A stretch of 64,000 nt of DNA from the NCBI GenBank assembly GCA_035606695.1, contig DATNEW010000013.1, forward strand, positions 1 through 64,000. Direction: 5' to 3'. This stretch comes from Gemmatimonadaceae bacterium. Lineage in GTDB: Bacteria; Gemmatimonadota; Gemmatimonadetes; Gemmatimonadales; Gemmatimonadaceae. Numbering within the stretch: position 1 is the stretch's first letter; each line of letters starts with the position of its first letter. Below the pieces are notes generated by a model, which did no database searches, had not been told where the DNA came from, and was given only the letters and a program-made list of their open reading frames with translations. Shown in pieces: positions 39,055-48,533 of the stretch. Made by a program: the position numbers and the translations under genes.

Positions 39055-41574
39055 ATGCGAATGTTGATCGTCGTCGCCTCGCTCGTCGCGGCGTCTTCGC
39101 TCGCCGCCCAGAATCCGCCGGCGCAGCCGCCCGCACAACCGCCAGGGCAGCAAGCCCCGGCGACCGGCGCGCCCCCGCAGGGCGGAGCGGGAAATCAAGC
39201 GCGCCGGCCGCGTCCCTATGCACAGGTCATCACGGACCGAGCGCACACCGACCGAGGCGGCATCACGGTGCATCGCGTCGACGACCGGTACTACTTCGAG
39301 GTGCCCGACTCGCTGCTCAATCGGGACATTCTGTTTCTCACGCGCGTCGCGGCGGTGCCCGCGGGCACGGGCGGCTTCGAGTTCGCCGGCAGCGAAATGG
39401 CGGATCGCGTCGTGCGCTGGGAAAAGGTGAATGCGGATCGCCTGCAGCTGCATACGGTCGACTACTCCGTCGTTGCCGACGACACGCTGCCGATCGCGCA
39501 GAGCGTTCGCAACAACAATTTCTCGCCGATCATCGCGGCGTTTCCCATCGCCGCGTTCACCCGCGACAGCGCGAGCTACGTCATCGACGTCACGGACTTC
39601 TTCACGGGCGACGTGCCCGCGATCAGCGGTTTGAGCGACGCGCAGCGGCGGCAGTATCAAGTGCGCCGGCTCGATCCGGCGCGCACATATGTCAGCAGCG
39701 TGAAGGCGTTCCCGATCAACATCGAAGTGCGCCAGGTTCAAACGTTCGACGCCGGGGCCGCTCCGTCCGATCGCTCGGCCGGCACCATCTCCGTCGAAGT
39801 GCGGCAGTCGATGCTGCTGCTTCCCAAGGTGCCAATGCGCCCGCGCTACGCCGACGATCGCGTGGGGTACTTCACCGTCGATCGCATCAACTACGGGCTC
39901 GACGAGCAGAAGGCGGCGCAGCAGACGTTCATCACGCGGTGGCGTCTCGAGCCGAAGGACCCCGCGGCGTATGCGCGCGGCGAGTTGGTCGAGCCGGTCA
40001 AGCCCATCGTGTACTACATCGATCCGGCAACTCCGGCCAAGTGGCGCCCCTACGTCAAGGAAGGCGTCGAGCAGTGGCAACGCGTGTTCGAGAAGGCGGG
40101 TTTCAAGAACGCGATCATCGCCAAGCTCCCGCCAACCAAGCAGGAAGACCCGGACTGGGATCCGGACGACGCGCGCTATTCGATGGTGCGCTGGGCGGCG
40201 AGTCTCGTGCGCAACGCGATCGGTCCCAGCACGCCCGATCCGCGCAGCGGCGAGATCATCAACAGCGAGATCAACTGGTATCACAACCATATGCGCTCGT
40301 ACCGCAACCGGCTGATGATCGAAACCGGCGCCGCGAATCCGATGGCCCGCACGCTCGAGATCCCTGAAGAGTTGATGGGAGAGACGATGCGCCAGGTCAT
40401 CGCCCACGAGATCGGGCACGCCCTGGGCCTCGAGCACAACATGGTGGCGTCGAGCATGTTCCCGGTGGACTCGCTGCGCTCGCCGTCGTTCACGAGCAAG
40501 TACGGCGTGAGCGCGACGATCATGGACTACGCGCGGCAGAACTACGTCGCGCAGCCGGGCGATGGTCTCAAGCCCAAGGATTTCATTCGTCGCGTCGGAC
40601 CGTTCGACGACTTCGCGATCAACTGGGGCTATCGCGTCATCCCCAACTCCTCCGCGGAATCGGAGCGCGCGACGCTCAACGACTGGATCCTGCATCAGAG
40701 CGGACCGTTTCCGTATCACTACGTGCCGCAGCAGTACGGCAGCGTCGATCCGCGCGCGCAGACGGAAGACGTCGGGAACGATCCCATGAAGGCGACGAGC
40801 TACGCCCTCATGAACATGAAGAAGGTCGTGCCGCAGCTCGTCGCGTGGACCACCCGCCCGGGCGACGACTACGCCGACCTCAACGAATTGTACGGCGAGA
40901 CGCTGGGCATGTGGTCGCTGTACATGGGCCACGTCGCGACCGAGATCGGCGGCGTGACGGTCGACCTCAAGAGCGGCGACCAGGGCGCCAATGTGTATCG
41001 GGTAGTGCCGAAGGCGAAGCAGAAGGAGGCATTGGCATTCTTGAATACCAATGTATTTAACACGCCGGCGTGGCTGGCGCCGGCGGACATCACGTCGCGC
41101 ATCGGACCGTCGCCGCTCGAGACACGCCAGGCCGCCGTGCTCACGTCGCTCCTCTCGACGCCGCGCCTCGGCCGGCTCGCCGAGTCCGAGCGGATGGACC
41201 CGGCGAATGCGTACGCGCTCGCGGACTATCTCGCCGATCTCAAGGCCGACGTCTTCGCGGGCTCGGCGGCCGACGCCAACCGCCGAACGTTACAGCGCGT
41301 GTACGTCGAACGACTGGCGGCGATCGTCAACCCGCCCGCACCGCCGACACCTGGCCCGGGTGTCATTCAGCAGGGTGCACCCACACCACCGCCGCCGTTC
41401 CTCGGCGCCCCGAATATCCCGCGGAGCGACCTCCCGGCGATGGCTCGCATGCAATTGCGCCAGATCCGCGACGACGCACACGAGCGTGCGTCGAGAACGA
41501 CGGGCGCCGCCAAGGCACACTGGGAAGACATCGCGGCGCGCACGGACGACGCGCTCGATCCGCGCAAACGCTGA
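39055..41574 (+). CDS. Exported zinc metalloprotease, DUF5117/DUF4953 type
   Basis: An 839-residue exported protein with a signal peptide ending Leu-Ala-Ala-Gln near residue 19, then a Pro/Gln-rich linker. The N-terminal half matches the DUF5117 region, with 'Tyr-Phe-Glu-Val-Pro-Asp-Ser-Leu-Leu'. The gluzincin/metzincin-like zinc site is His451-Glu-Ile-Gly-His455-Ala-Leu-Gly-Leu-Glu-His, followed by a Met-containing turn and Ser-Val-Met-like 'Ile-Met-Asp-Tyr'. The C-terminal part has a Pro-rich linker and a short helical end. Family members are secreted or periplasmic, and their substrates are unknown. The first Met in the frame, much further upstream, would cross the divergent gene; 39055 begins the signal peptide. 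Confidence 0.88.
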   Translation: MRMLIVVASLVAASSLAAQNPPAQPPAQPPGQQAPATGAPPQGGAGNQARRPRPYAQVITDRAHTDRGGITVHRVDDRYYFEVPDSLLNRDILFLTRVAAVPAGTGGFEFAGSEMADRVVRWEKVNADRLQLHTVDYSVVADDTLPIAQSVRNNNFSPIIAAFPIAAFTRDSASYVIDVTDFFTGDVPAISGLSDAQRRQYQVRRLDPARTYVSSVKAFPINIEVRQVQTFDAGAAPSDRSAGTISVEVRQSMLLLPKVPMRPRYADDRVGYFTVDRINYGLDEQKAAQQTFITRWRLEPKDPAAYARGELVEPVKPIVYYIDPATPAKWRPYVKEGVEQWQRVFEKAGFKNAIIAKLPPTKQEDPDWDPDDARYSMVRWAASLVRNAIGPSTPDPRSGEIINSEINWYHNHMRSYRNRLMIETGAANPMARTLEIPEELMGETMRQVIAHEIGHALGLEHNMVASSMFPVDSLRSPSFTSKYGVSATIMDYARQNYVAQPGDGLKPKDFIRRVGPFDDFAINWGYRVIPNSSAESERATLNDWILHQSGPFPYHYVPQQYGSVDPRAQTEDVGNDPMKATSYALMNMKKVVPQLVAWTTRPGDDYADLNELYGETLGMWSLYMGHVATEIGGVTVDLKSGDQGANVYRVVPKAKQKEALAFLNTNVFNTPAWLAPADITSRIGPSPLETRQAAVLTSLLSTPRLGRLAESERMDPANAYALADYLADLKADVFAGSAADANRRTLQRVYVERLAAIVNPPAPPTPGPGVIQQGAPTPPPPFLGAPNIPRSDLPAMARMQLRQIRDDAHERASRTTGAAKAHWEDIAARTDDALDPRKR

Positions 41575-41590
41575 GGGCGGTCTACAAGAA

Positions 41591-43402
41591 CTACGAAACG
41601 ACGCGGTTGCGCCCCGATCGCTTTGCCACGTACAGCAGCGCATCCGCGTCGGCGATCGCCGCGGATGCGCTGGCCGTATGGTCGCCCGCCGCGATGCCGA
41701 TGCTGATCGTCACCGCGAGCCCCGGCGCGATCGACGACCAGTCGTGGCTCGCCACGGCTTCGCGAATGTTCTCGCAGACGGTGAGCGCGCCCGACAGCGG
41801 TGTTTCGACGAGCAGAATCACGAACTCTTCGCCGCCGTAGCGCGCCGTCACGTCGACCTTGCGTGTATGCTCGCGCACGATCCGCGCGACGGCCTGAAGC
41901 ACGGCGTCGCCGGTGGCATGCGAGTGGTTGTCGTTGATCGCCTTGAAGTGATCGACGTCGGCCAGCGCCACGGACAACGGGTGCTTGAACCGCCGTGCGC
42001 GCTCCCACTCGAGCGGCAGACGCTCGTCGAGATCGCGCCGATTGCGAAGCCCCGTCAGCGCATCCTCGCGGCTCACGCGCTCCAGTTCCGCCGCCTGCGC
42101 CTCGAGCTGCGCCAGAAGGCGCGACTTCTCTTCGTTCGCGGCGTCGAGCGTGGCGTTTCGCTCGCGCAGGAAGTTGGTCTCGCGCTCCTTCTCTCGCACT
42201 TCCGCCTGCAGCATCACGCTGAGCACGCGACGCTCGGCTTGGGCGCCATGCAACTCTTCGCGCAGCGCATGAAACGTCTTGTAGTGACAAAGCGCCGCTT
42301 CGGGCGCGCCGAGATCTTCGTAGACGGACACCAGCGCCCGGTGCGCCTCGGAGAGCAGCTGATGCGCTCCGCACGACGTCGCCCGCGCGAGCGCGAGACT
42401 CAACGCGCTCAGCGCCGCTTCATGCTCGCCGAGCCGCGCCAACGATTCGCCGATTCGCAAATGCGCCTCGGCTTCGTGAACCGACGCGCGTTGCGCCTCG
42501 CTGATCACGAGCACGCGGCGGAAGATGCCCAGGGCGTTCTCCGCGTCGCCTTTGTCGTAATGCAGGCGCCCCATGTTCTCGAGCACCGAGATCTCGGCTT
42601 CGCTATCCGACATGCCGCGCGCGAGATGCAATGCCGCCTCGTAGTGCTCGAGCGCCGAGTCGCGATTGCCGAGCCGTGCGTGCGCCCAGCCGACATTGTT
42701 GTGCGCCAGCAGGGCGTTCACCGATTCGCCCGTGCGCAGATAGTGCATCAGCGCCCGCTCGTGATACGCCAGCGACTCGGTGAACTGGCCGAGCGACCCC
42801 AGCGCGGAGCCGATGTTCAGCGTCGCAACCGACGCGCCGCTCGCGTCGCCCAGCCCTTCGAAGAGATCGATCGCCGCGCGATACTGCTCGAGCGCGGACG
42901 CGATGTCGCCTGCGACCGAATGCACGGTGCCGAGCGAGTTGCGCGTCGCCGCTTCGCCGGCGCGATCGCCGACGGCGCATTGCAGCTCGAGCGCTTCGAC
43001 GTGATAACGCGCCGCCGCGGGAATGTCGCCGCGCCGAATGTGGACGCCGCCGATCGCCATGAGGGTCGCCGCGTATTCGGTGCGCTCTCCGAGCTCGTTG
43101 AAGATCGCCGCGGCGCGCGTCGCGTCCTCGAGCGCGCGGTCGAGCCGGAGCTGGCGCGTCGAATATGTCGTCGCCACGCGCAATGCGCGCGCCTCGCCCA
43201 GGCGATATCCCGCCGATCGCGCGAGTGCCAACGCCTCTTCGGCCAGCGCGAGGCCTTCGCCCGCCAGGCGAAATCGCAGCGTGTCGGCGCGCGACGTCAA
43301 CGCGTCCACACGTTCCACGAGGTCGGGCGCAATCTCGACGGCGGCGATCACAGGCGGGGCTCCATGCGGCGGGAAGGGGCCATTCGGTTCCAGTATCGGC
43401 AT
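41591..43402 (-). CDS. TPR-repeat diguanylate cyclase
   Basis: A 603-residue cytoplasmic protein. Residues 30-360 contain about eight tetratricopeptide repeats, with 'Leu-Gly-x-x-x-x-x-x-Gly-Asp-x-x-x-Ala-Leu-x-x-Tyr' patterns. A coiled coil (370-430) follows, then a GGDEF domain with the signature Gly523-Gly-Glu-Glu-Phe527 and the Asp-Ala-Leu-Thr-Gly-Leu-x-Asn-Arg motif near residue 450. The active-site motif is intact, so it should make cyclic di-GMP, with the TPR part sensing a protein partner. The start is 35 bases from that of the divergent M50 gene. Confidence 0.92.
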   Translation of the reverse strand: MPILEPNGPFPPHGAPPVIAAVEIAPDLVERVDALTSRADTLRFRLAGEGLALAEEALALARSAGYRLGEARALRVATTYSTRQLRLDRALEDATRAAAIFNELGERTEYAATLMAIGGVHIRRGDIPAAARYHVEALELQCAVGDRAGEAATRNSLGTVHSVAGDIASALEQYRAAIDLFEGLGDASGASVATLNIGSALGSLGQFTESLAYHERALMHYLRTGESVNALLAHNNVGWAHARLGNRDSALEHYEAALHLARGMSDSEAEISVLENMGRLHYDKGDAENALGIFRRVLVISEAQRASVHEAEAHLRIGESLARLGEHEAALSALSLALARATSCGAHQLLSEAHRALVSVYEDLGAPEAALCHYKTFHALREELHGAQAERRVLSVMLQAEVREKERETNFLRERNATLDAANEEKSRLLAQLEAQAAELERVSREDALTGLRNRRDLDERLPLEWERARRFKHPLSVALADVDHFKAINDNHSHATGDAVLQAVARIVREHTRKVDVTARYGGEEFVILLVETPLSGALTVCENIREAVASHDWSSIAPGLAVTISIGIAAGDHTASASAAIADADALLYVAKRSGRNRVVS

Positions 43403-43437
43403 GGCACGACGGCGCTTGAAGCGATTAGCGTTGAAGT

Positions 43438-44676
43438 GTGACTACTCCGTCGAGAACCGGCGCCGCGGTGCCCGGTGACCAGCGCGTTCCGGCTCTCGTC
43501 CGTCCGGCCGGCTGGCAGAGCACCGCCTTGCCGCGCAAAGCTCCGGTGTGGAAGGCGGCGGTCAACGTCGTGCTCGCGGTCGCGACGATCGTGCTCATCA
43601 TCGCGGTCCTGTTGCGGGTCATTCCGATGATCGAGCATCGGCCGGCGCGCCATGTGCCCGTGTTGACGATCGTCGCGCAGTTTCTCCTGCTGATGTTGTT
43701 GTTCCCGCCCGTCGTGCTCGCGCACGAGTTGGGACACGCGATCGCCGGGACGCTTGCGGGGTGGCGGTTGCAAAGCCTGTTCGTGGGACCGTGGCGATTC
43801 ATTCGTGAAGGCCGTCGCGCGCGGCTCGTGTTGCATCGATCGTTTTTCTACTACGGCGGTGCGGCCGTGGTGGTGCCGCGCGAGTGGGGAACCGACGAGC
43901 GCGTGCGCCGCTCGTTTCGCGGCATGGTCGCCGGCGGGCCGCTCGCGAGCTTCCTGACCGGGATCGCGTGCATCGCGCTCTTACGCGCGCTTTCGCCCGA
44001 CTCCGGCGTGCCGAAAGGCGGCGCGCGGTTCTACCTGTTCGTTGCCGGCGTCATGTCGTTTGGCATTGGAATCGGCACGCTCCTCCCCATTCGGCAAACC
44101 AGAGCGATTCGCAACGACGGCCTGCAACTGTTGTTGACGCGCCCGCGCCGTCCGCTCGATCCAGGCATTCGCCTGGGCGCACTCGTGCTCATGCTCACGG
44201 AGCGCCGCCCGCGCGACTGGACGCCCGAAATGCTCGCGGTGCTCGCCGCCAGCGCGCCCGCCCAGCGTGAAGGATTCGAGTATTATCATGCGCTCGACGT
44301 GGGCGATGTGTCACGCGCCCGAGCCACGCTCCAGGCGACGCTCGACCGCGTCAGCGGCGTCGACGGCGTGCCCGGTGCGCGCGCCCGGCAGGAGGCCGCG
44401 TTGGAGGCGGCGATTTTCGAGACGGCGTGGCGTGGCGACGCGCCAGCCGGTCGCGAGTGGCTATCGATCGGGCGTGACGCACAGGCCTGGGATCCGCATG
44501 CCTTCGCGCTGGCACAGGCGGCGATTCACGCCGCGGCCGGCGACGCGACAACTGCCGCGCACATGCTCGCGCGCGGTGAGCGCGAGGCGCTGCAGCGAAT
44601 CATCGCACGCGTAGACTTGCTGCGCGCTCCGCTCATCGAGCGCATACGCGCGATGAGTGCACCCGCTCTCTCGTGA
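43438..44676 (+). CDS. M50-type membrane metallopeptidase
   Basis: A 412-residue membrane protein. After a polar N-terminus, it has about four transmembrane helices (near 40-60, 78-97, 160-180, 195-215). The zinc motif Ala-His-Glu-Leu-Gly-His lies at the end of the second helix, as in site-2-type proteases. The large C-terminal part (230-412) is helical and Ala-rich, with TPR-like spacing. The second metal-binding Asp is not clear, so activity is unproven. The GTG start is 35 bases from the divergent start of the TPR-GGDEF gene. Confidence 0.78.
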   Translation: MTTPSRTGAAVPGDQRVPALVRPAGWQSTALPRKAPVWKAAVNVVLAVATIVLIIAVLLRVIPMIEHRPARHVPVLTIVAQFLLLMLLFPPVVLAHELGHAIAGTLAGWRLQSLFVGPWRFIREGRRARLVLHRSFFYYGGAAVVVPREWGTDERVRRSFRGMVAGGPLASFLTGIACIALLRALSPDSGVPKGGARFYLFVAGVMSFGIGIGTLLPIRQTRAIRNDGLQLLLTRPRRPLDPGIRLGALVLMLTERRPRDWTPEMLAVLAASAPAQREGFEYYHALDVGDVSRARATLQATLDRVSGVDGVPGARARQEAALEAAIFETAWRGDAPAGREWLSIGRDAQAWDPHAFALAQAAIHAAAGDATTAAHMLARGEREALQRIIARVDLLRAPLIERIRAMSAPALS

Positions 44677-44697
44677 AACTGATGTAGTAAGATCGTA

Positions 44698-44714
44698 CTC
44701 GATCCCGGATCGAG
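44698..44714. promoter_or_regulatory. Perfect seven-base inverted repeat
   Basis: CTCGATC, three bases, GATCGAG, between the M50 gene stop and the next plus-strand start at 44735. It may be an operator or a weak terminator; no T-run follows. Confidence 0.4.
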
Positions 44715-44734
44715 ATTTGCATCGGCACTGGCCG

Positions 44735-45085
44735 ATGAACGCTCATGCTTCGGGATACATGATGGCGACACGGCGTCATGCTGTTGATATCGCCGCGCCC
44801 TTCAATGCACGGTTCAAGACGCGTTTGGAGCGCGCGGTCACGCAGGCGATCGTCAACCCGTCACGCGCGCTACCCACGCTCCGCCGCGCCGTGATGGCCG
44901 CAACACGCGAGCTGCGCGAGCTCGACTACGACGAGTCGCAAATTCACGCGCTGTTTGCCCGCCTCGTCGAAGACGTCGCGCGCGACCGCTCGCTCGACGC
45001 CACGTCCATCGTCTCCGGGCGTCCGCGCTGGCAGGAGCTGTCGATCAAGGTCATCGCCTGGACGGACGCGACGGTCGTCGATTAG
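44735..45085 (+). CDS. Small helical protein of unknown function
   Basis: A 116-residue protein with a basic N-terminal half and a helical pattern (Arg-Glu-Leu-Arg-Glu-Leu, then Leu-Val-Glu-Asp-Val) suggestive of a coiled region. No family recognised. Three ATG codons are possible (44735, 44759, 44762); I chose the first. The region reads in codons typical of the neighbours. Confidence 0.55.
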   Translation: MNAHASGYMMATRRHAVDIAAPFNARFKTRLERAVTQAIVNPSRALPTLRRAVMAATRELRELDYDESQIHALFARLVEDVARDRSLDATSIVSGRPRWQELSIKVIAWTDATVVD

Positions 45086-45098
45086 AAATTTCTAATCA

Positions 45099-45359
45099 TC
45101 AGGGTTTTTTCGTGGCCTTCTTCAGGGTGTCTTTGGCGCTGTCCGGCAATGGCGCGACGCCCGCCGTTCCGGTGCTGCCGGTTGTCCCGCCTCCAGCCGC
45201 GCCGGCAGCCCCCGCGGCCCCCGCGGCCCCGGCGGCCGAGCTCGGTGCCGCGCCGACGCTCATCCCTGTCGTATCCGCCTTGTTCTTGCCCCCGTTCGTG
45301 CACGCGCCAATCGCCACGACCGCGGCAGCCATGACGCCTCCCAAAAAGAGCCTTTTCAT
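45099..45359 (-). CDS. Small lipoprotein with Ala-Gly repeats
   Basis: An 86-residue lipoprotein. The lipobox ends Ala-Ile-Gly-Ala-Cys near residue 20, after a GAGGA Shine-Dalgarno and a Lys-Arg start. The mature part has an Asn/Lys patch, an Ala-Ala-Gly repeat of about twelve residues, a Gly/Thr tract and a Lys-rich C-terminus. The repeat is encoded by GCCGCGGGG-type units and may vary in length. Function unknown. Confidence 0.7.
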   Translation of the reverse strand: MKRLFLGGVMAAAVVAIGACTNGGKNKADTTGMSVGAAPSSAAGAAGAAGAAGAAGGGTTGSTGTAGVAPLPDSAKDTLKKATKKP

Positions 45360-45493
45360 CACTGGGTTCCTCGAGTGTTCGCGTAGATGCGCTGCCGCGG
45401 CGTGCAAAGAGCATGCTGTTCGATTCTGAAACGATTTGCACCATGTGCGACCTCGACAACGCCGCCTCGCTCCTCACACATTTGTAGTCGATC

Positions 45494-47002
45494 GTGACGG
45501 CACCTCCCAGCACAGCGCCGAACTGGTTGACCGCCATCGGGTTTTTCGCGATGGCGGCGCTGCTGGCATGGTTGGCCGTTTACCTGAGCCGATCGCGACG
45601 CGAGGCGCGCCGCGCCGCCAGCTTGTTCGAGTCGCAGATGCGCGACATGGCGGCACAGCAGGCGCAGCTCGAGGTGATGGCGACCGATCTGGAAGAGTCG
45701 AACGTCGCGCTGGCCGCCGCGAGCCGCGAGGCCGCCGTGTCGCGCGACGCCGCCGTCGCGAGCGAAGAACGATTGCACTTGCTCGACCAGGCGAGTGCCG
45801 CGCTCGCGTCGTCGCTCGACTACGAGACTACCGTCGCCGCCGTAGCGCACCTTGCCGTGCCGCACTTCGCGGATTGGTGCTCGGTCGAGCTGCTCGTCGA
45901 CGGCACCCTGCGGCAGATCGCGCTCGCCCACGCCGATCCCGAACGCGTCAAATGGGCGAAAGCGCTCGCCAGCAAATACCCCGTCGACGTCGACGCGCCG
46001 ACGGGCGCACCGCAGGTCATTCGCACCGGCCAGCCGAGCCTCGTTCGCGACGTCACCGAAGAGATGCTCGTGGCCGGCGCGCGCGACGAGGAACACCTCC
46101 GCATTCTGCGCGAAGTCGGCCTCTACTCGGTGATGATCGTTCCCATGGCCGCCCGCGGGACCACGCTTGGCGCGATGACGCTGGTCAGCTCCCGGCCCAC
46201 GCGGCGATTCACCGACCAGGACCTCACCGTCGCACTCGAGTTGGCGCGCCGCGCCGCGATGGCGATCGACAACGCACGACTGTACCGCGCCGCCCTCGTC
46301 GCCAACGAAGCGAAGGCCAACTTCCTCGCGACGATGAGCCACGAGCTCCGAACACCGCTCACCGCGATCATCGGCTATCAGGAATTGCTCGCCGAAGGAA
46401 TTCCTGGAAAGGTGAACGACGTCCAGCGCCAACAGCTTGGACGCATCAAGGTCAGCGCGTCACACCTGCTGTCGCTGATCGACGAAATCCTGCTCTACGC
46501 CCGCGTCGAAGCGGGGAAGGAGTCCGTACGCATCGAGCCCGTTGTCGCGAAGGGCGTGATCGACGATGCGATCGCCTTCATAACTCCCACGGCGACCGCA
46601 CGAGGCCTCACGATCGAAGCCGAGGGTGTCGATCCCGCGCTATTGCTCAGCACCGACGGCGGCAAGCTGCGTCAGATGCTGCTCAATCTCCTCGCGAACG
46701 CGGTGAAGTTCACCGTGCGTGGCGGTGTTACGGTGCGCGCCTTCGCGCAGGGGCCGTCCGTTGTCTTCGAGGTGCGCGATACCGGTATCGGTATCAAGCA
46801 CGAAGACCTGGGTCGCATCTTCGACCCGTTCTGGCAGGTGAATCAGCACACTACGCGAGAAGTGGGCGGCAGTGGACTTGGCTTGAGTGTCACGCAACGA
46901 CTCGCGCATTTGCTCGGCGGCGCGCTGTCGGTCGACAGCGTGCCGCTTTCGGGAAGCACGTTTCGGATCACGCTGCCGCGCAACGGACAGCCATTGGCCT
47001 GA
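45494..47002 (+). CDS. Membrane-anchored GAF sensor histidine kinase
   Basis: A 502-residue kinase with one transmembrane helix (about residues 12-32), a coiled coil (36-95), a GAF domain (100-265), and HisKA and HATPase domains. The His box is Met-Ser-His-Glu-Leu-Arg-Thr-Pro, and the N, G1 and G2 boxes are intact (Asn-Leu-Leu-Ala-Asn-Ala, Asp-Thr-Gly-Ile-Gly-Ile, Gly-Ser-Gly-Leu-Gly-Leu). No regulator gene is adjacent. The start is the GTG at 45494. Confidence 0.92.
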   Translation: MTAPPSTAPNWLTAIGFFAMAALLAWLAVYLSRSRREARRAASLFESQMRDMAAQQAQLEVMATDLEESNVALAAASREAAVSRDAAVASEERLHLLDQASAALASSLDYETTVAAVAHLAVPHFADWCSVELLVDGTLRQIALAHADPERVKWAKALASKYPVDVDAPTGAPQVIRTGQPSLVRDVTEEMLVAGARDEEHLRILREVGLYSVMIVPMAARGTTLGAMTLVSSRPTRRFTDQDLTVALELARRAAMAIDNARLYRAALVANEAKANFLATMSHELRTPLTAIIGYQELLAEGIPGKVNDVQRQQLGRIKVSASHLLSLIDEILLYARVEAGKESVRIEPVVAKGVIDDAIAFITPTATARGLTIEAEGVDPALLLSTDGGKLRQMLLNLLANAVKFTVRGGVTVRAFAQGPSVVFEVRDTGIGIKHEDLGRIFDPFWQVNQHTTREVGGSGLGLSVTQRLAHLLGGALSVDSVPLSGSTFRITLPRNGQPLA

Positions 47003-47021
47003 GGCGAGTCGGCGCGGCGAA

Positions 47022-47474
47022 TCAGGATCGTTCGCGCTCGAAGGCTTCCACTTTGCGCAGCCGCCGAACGTGCCGCTCGGCGCCAGAGAACTTCGCGCCC
47101 AGGAAGGTCGTGACCAACTCGGCGGCGAGCGAGGGGCCGACGACGCGCGCGCCCAGCGCGAGCACGTTCATCGCATCGTCCTCCACACCCTGATGCGCCG
47201 AGAACGTGTCGTGGCACAACGCCGCGCGAATGCCGGTGAACTTGTTCGCCGCGACCGATGCGCCCACGCCGCTGCCGCAGATCAACACGCCGCGTTGCGC
47301 CTGCCCTTCGAGAATCGCGCGCGCGACCGCGCCCGCGAAATCGGGATAGTCGTCCGCCGGATCGATCGAGTGCGCGCCGCAATCGACGACCTCGTTGCCG
47401 CCGGCGCGAATGGCGTCTATCACGGCTTGCTTGAGCGTGAACCCCGCGTGGTCGGTGCCGATCGCAATCTTCAT
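47022..47474 (-). CDS. rpiB: Ribose-5-phosphate isomerase B
   Basis: A 150-residue RpiB/LacAB-family isomerase, converting ribose 5-phosphate and ribulose 5-phosphate in the pentose phosphate pathway. The N-terminus Met-Lys-Ile-Ala-Ile-Gly-Thr-Asp-His-Ala-Gly-Phe, the Asp-Tyr-Pro-Asp-Phe, the active-site Cys in Cys-Gly-Ser-Gly-Val-Gly, and His in 'Cys-His-Asp-Thr-Phe' are all present. Length is typical. The ATG overlaps the stop codon of the beta-lactamase-type gene (ATGA), an unusual partner. Confidence 0.95.
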   Translation of the reverse strand: MKIAIGTDHAGFTLKQAVIDAIRAGGNEVVDCGAHSIDPADDYPDFAGAVARAILEGQAQRGVLICGSGVGASVAANKFTGIRAALCHDTFSAHQGVEDDAMNVLALGARVVGPSLAAELVTTFLGAKFSGAERHVRRLRKVEAFERERS

Positions 47475-48409
47475 CGTAGTCCGCTCGCTCCGCGGCTGGA
47501 GGACACGTAGCCGTACACCAGCCGCGACACATCGGCGATCAGCGCTCGCGCAACTGTTTGATCGGGGATGTCGCGTGTGAGCACCACGAGCACGTACGGC
47601 TTGGCGTTCGGTGGATACACGAGGGCGGCGTCGTGCAGCACGCCGGTGATCCACCCGGTCTTGTGCGCGACTTTCACGCCGCTGGGAAGGCCGGCGGGAA
47701 TCTCGTCGTTGAATTCCTGCTGCAGGAGAATCGCGCGCATGCTGTCGCAGCTCGCGCGCGATGCGGCGCGTCCCGTCTCGATGGCCTCGAGCAGCACCGC
47801 GAGATCGCGCGCCGTCGTCGTGTTGTTGAGTCCAGCACGAAACGCCTTGTCGTCTTCCACGCCGCGCAGAACCTTGATGTTGCGAGCGCCAAGCTGGTGG
47901 GCTGTCGCGTTCGCGTTCTTCGCGCCGACCAGCTCGATGAGGGCGTTCGTCGCCAGGTTGCTGGACCGCGTGATCATGCGGTCGATCAACTCGCGCAGAG
48001 GGACCTGTTGGCCGACGCGCAGGTACGCCGAGCTGTCGGAGTCGTCCGCCGGGTTGAGCGAGAAAGGTGACGCGTCAACTATCGAGGAAAATTCGTTGGC
48101 GAGCGGGACCGGCCGGTCCAGCGACAGCGTTCCGGCATCCACCCGCCGGAACAGCTCGATCATGACCGGGACCTTCATGGTGCTCGCCGCATGGAAGCTG
48201 TCGTCGGCGTTCAAATAGAGCGTGTCGCCCGTACCAAGATCACGAAATGCAACACCTACCGTTGCATCCTTAACCTCGGCGATCCGCCGACCGATGCTCC
48301 TTTTCAAGGAATCCAGGCGAACGGCAGCCGCCCGGCTGGGTCCTTGAGCCCGGCCGACGGCCAGTGGGGCCATGAATGCCAGAGCGAGAACTACGGATTT
48401 TGCGGCCAT
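47471..48409 (-). CDS. Class A beta-lactamase-type serine hydrolase
   Basis: A 312-residue exported protein with a signal peptide ending Gly-Arg-Ala-Gln near residue 22. Three class A marks are seen: the active-site Ser76-Thr-Met-Lys79; Ser149-Ser-Asn151, a variant of the Ser-Asp-Asn loop; and Lys250-Thr-Gly252. Glu185 in Val-Glu-Asp sits where the general base of class A enzymes is expected. It could hydrolyse beta-lactams or be a penicillin-binding relative with another substrate. It precedes rpiB with a four-base overlap. Confidence 0.87.
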   Translation of the reverse strand: MAAKSVVLALAFMAPLAVGRAQGPSRAAAVRLDSLKRSIGRRIAEVKDATVGVAFRDLGTGDTLYLNADDSFHAASTMKVPVMIELFRRVDAGTLSLDRPVPLANEFSSIVDASPFSLNPADDSDSSAYLRVGQQVPLRELIDRMITRSSNLATNALIELVGAKNANATAHQLGARNIKVLRGVEDDKAFRAGLNNTTTARDLAVLLEAIETGRAASRASCDSMRAILLQQEFNDEIPAGLPSGVKVAHKTGWITGVLHDAALVYPPNAKPYVLVVLTRDIPDQTVARALIADVSRLVYGYVSSSRGASGLR

Positions 48410-48533
48410 TTGCGAAATAATGGACCCCGGTGACCCACGTTACAAGCAATTGCTGGTTGCGTTCTTCATAATTCACTCGTTTCTGCAGCGGGGCGATGAA
48501 GCTCCTGGTATTGGTCTCGGGTAGAGGCACACC

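Noticed and set aside
38974-40932. Long open frame on the minus strand opposite the metalloprotease gene
   Set aside because: High GC keeps antisense frames open; the product has no recognisable motif, and the plus-strand gene has a signal peptide and an intact zinc site.
41051-43441. Plus-strand frame of about 800 codons across the end of the metalloprotease and the TPR-GGDEF gene
   Set aside because: It is Arg-rich shadow translation; the minus strand encodes ordered TPR repeats and an intact GGEEF motif.
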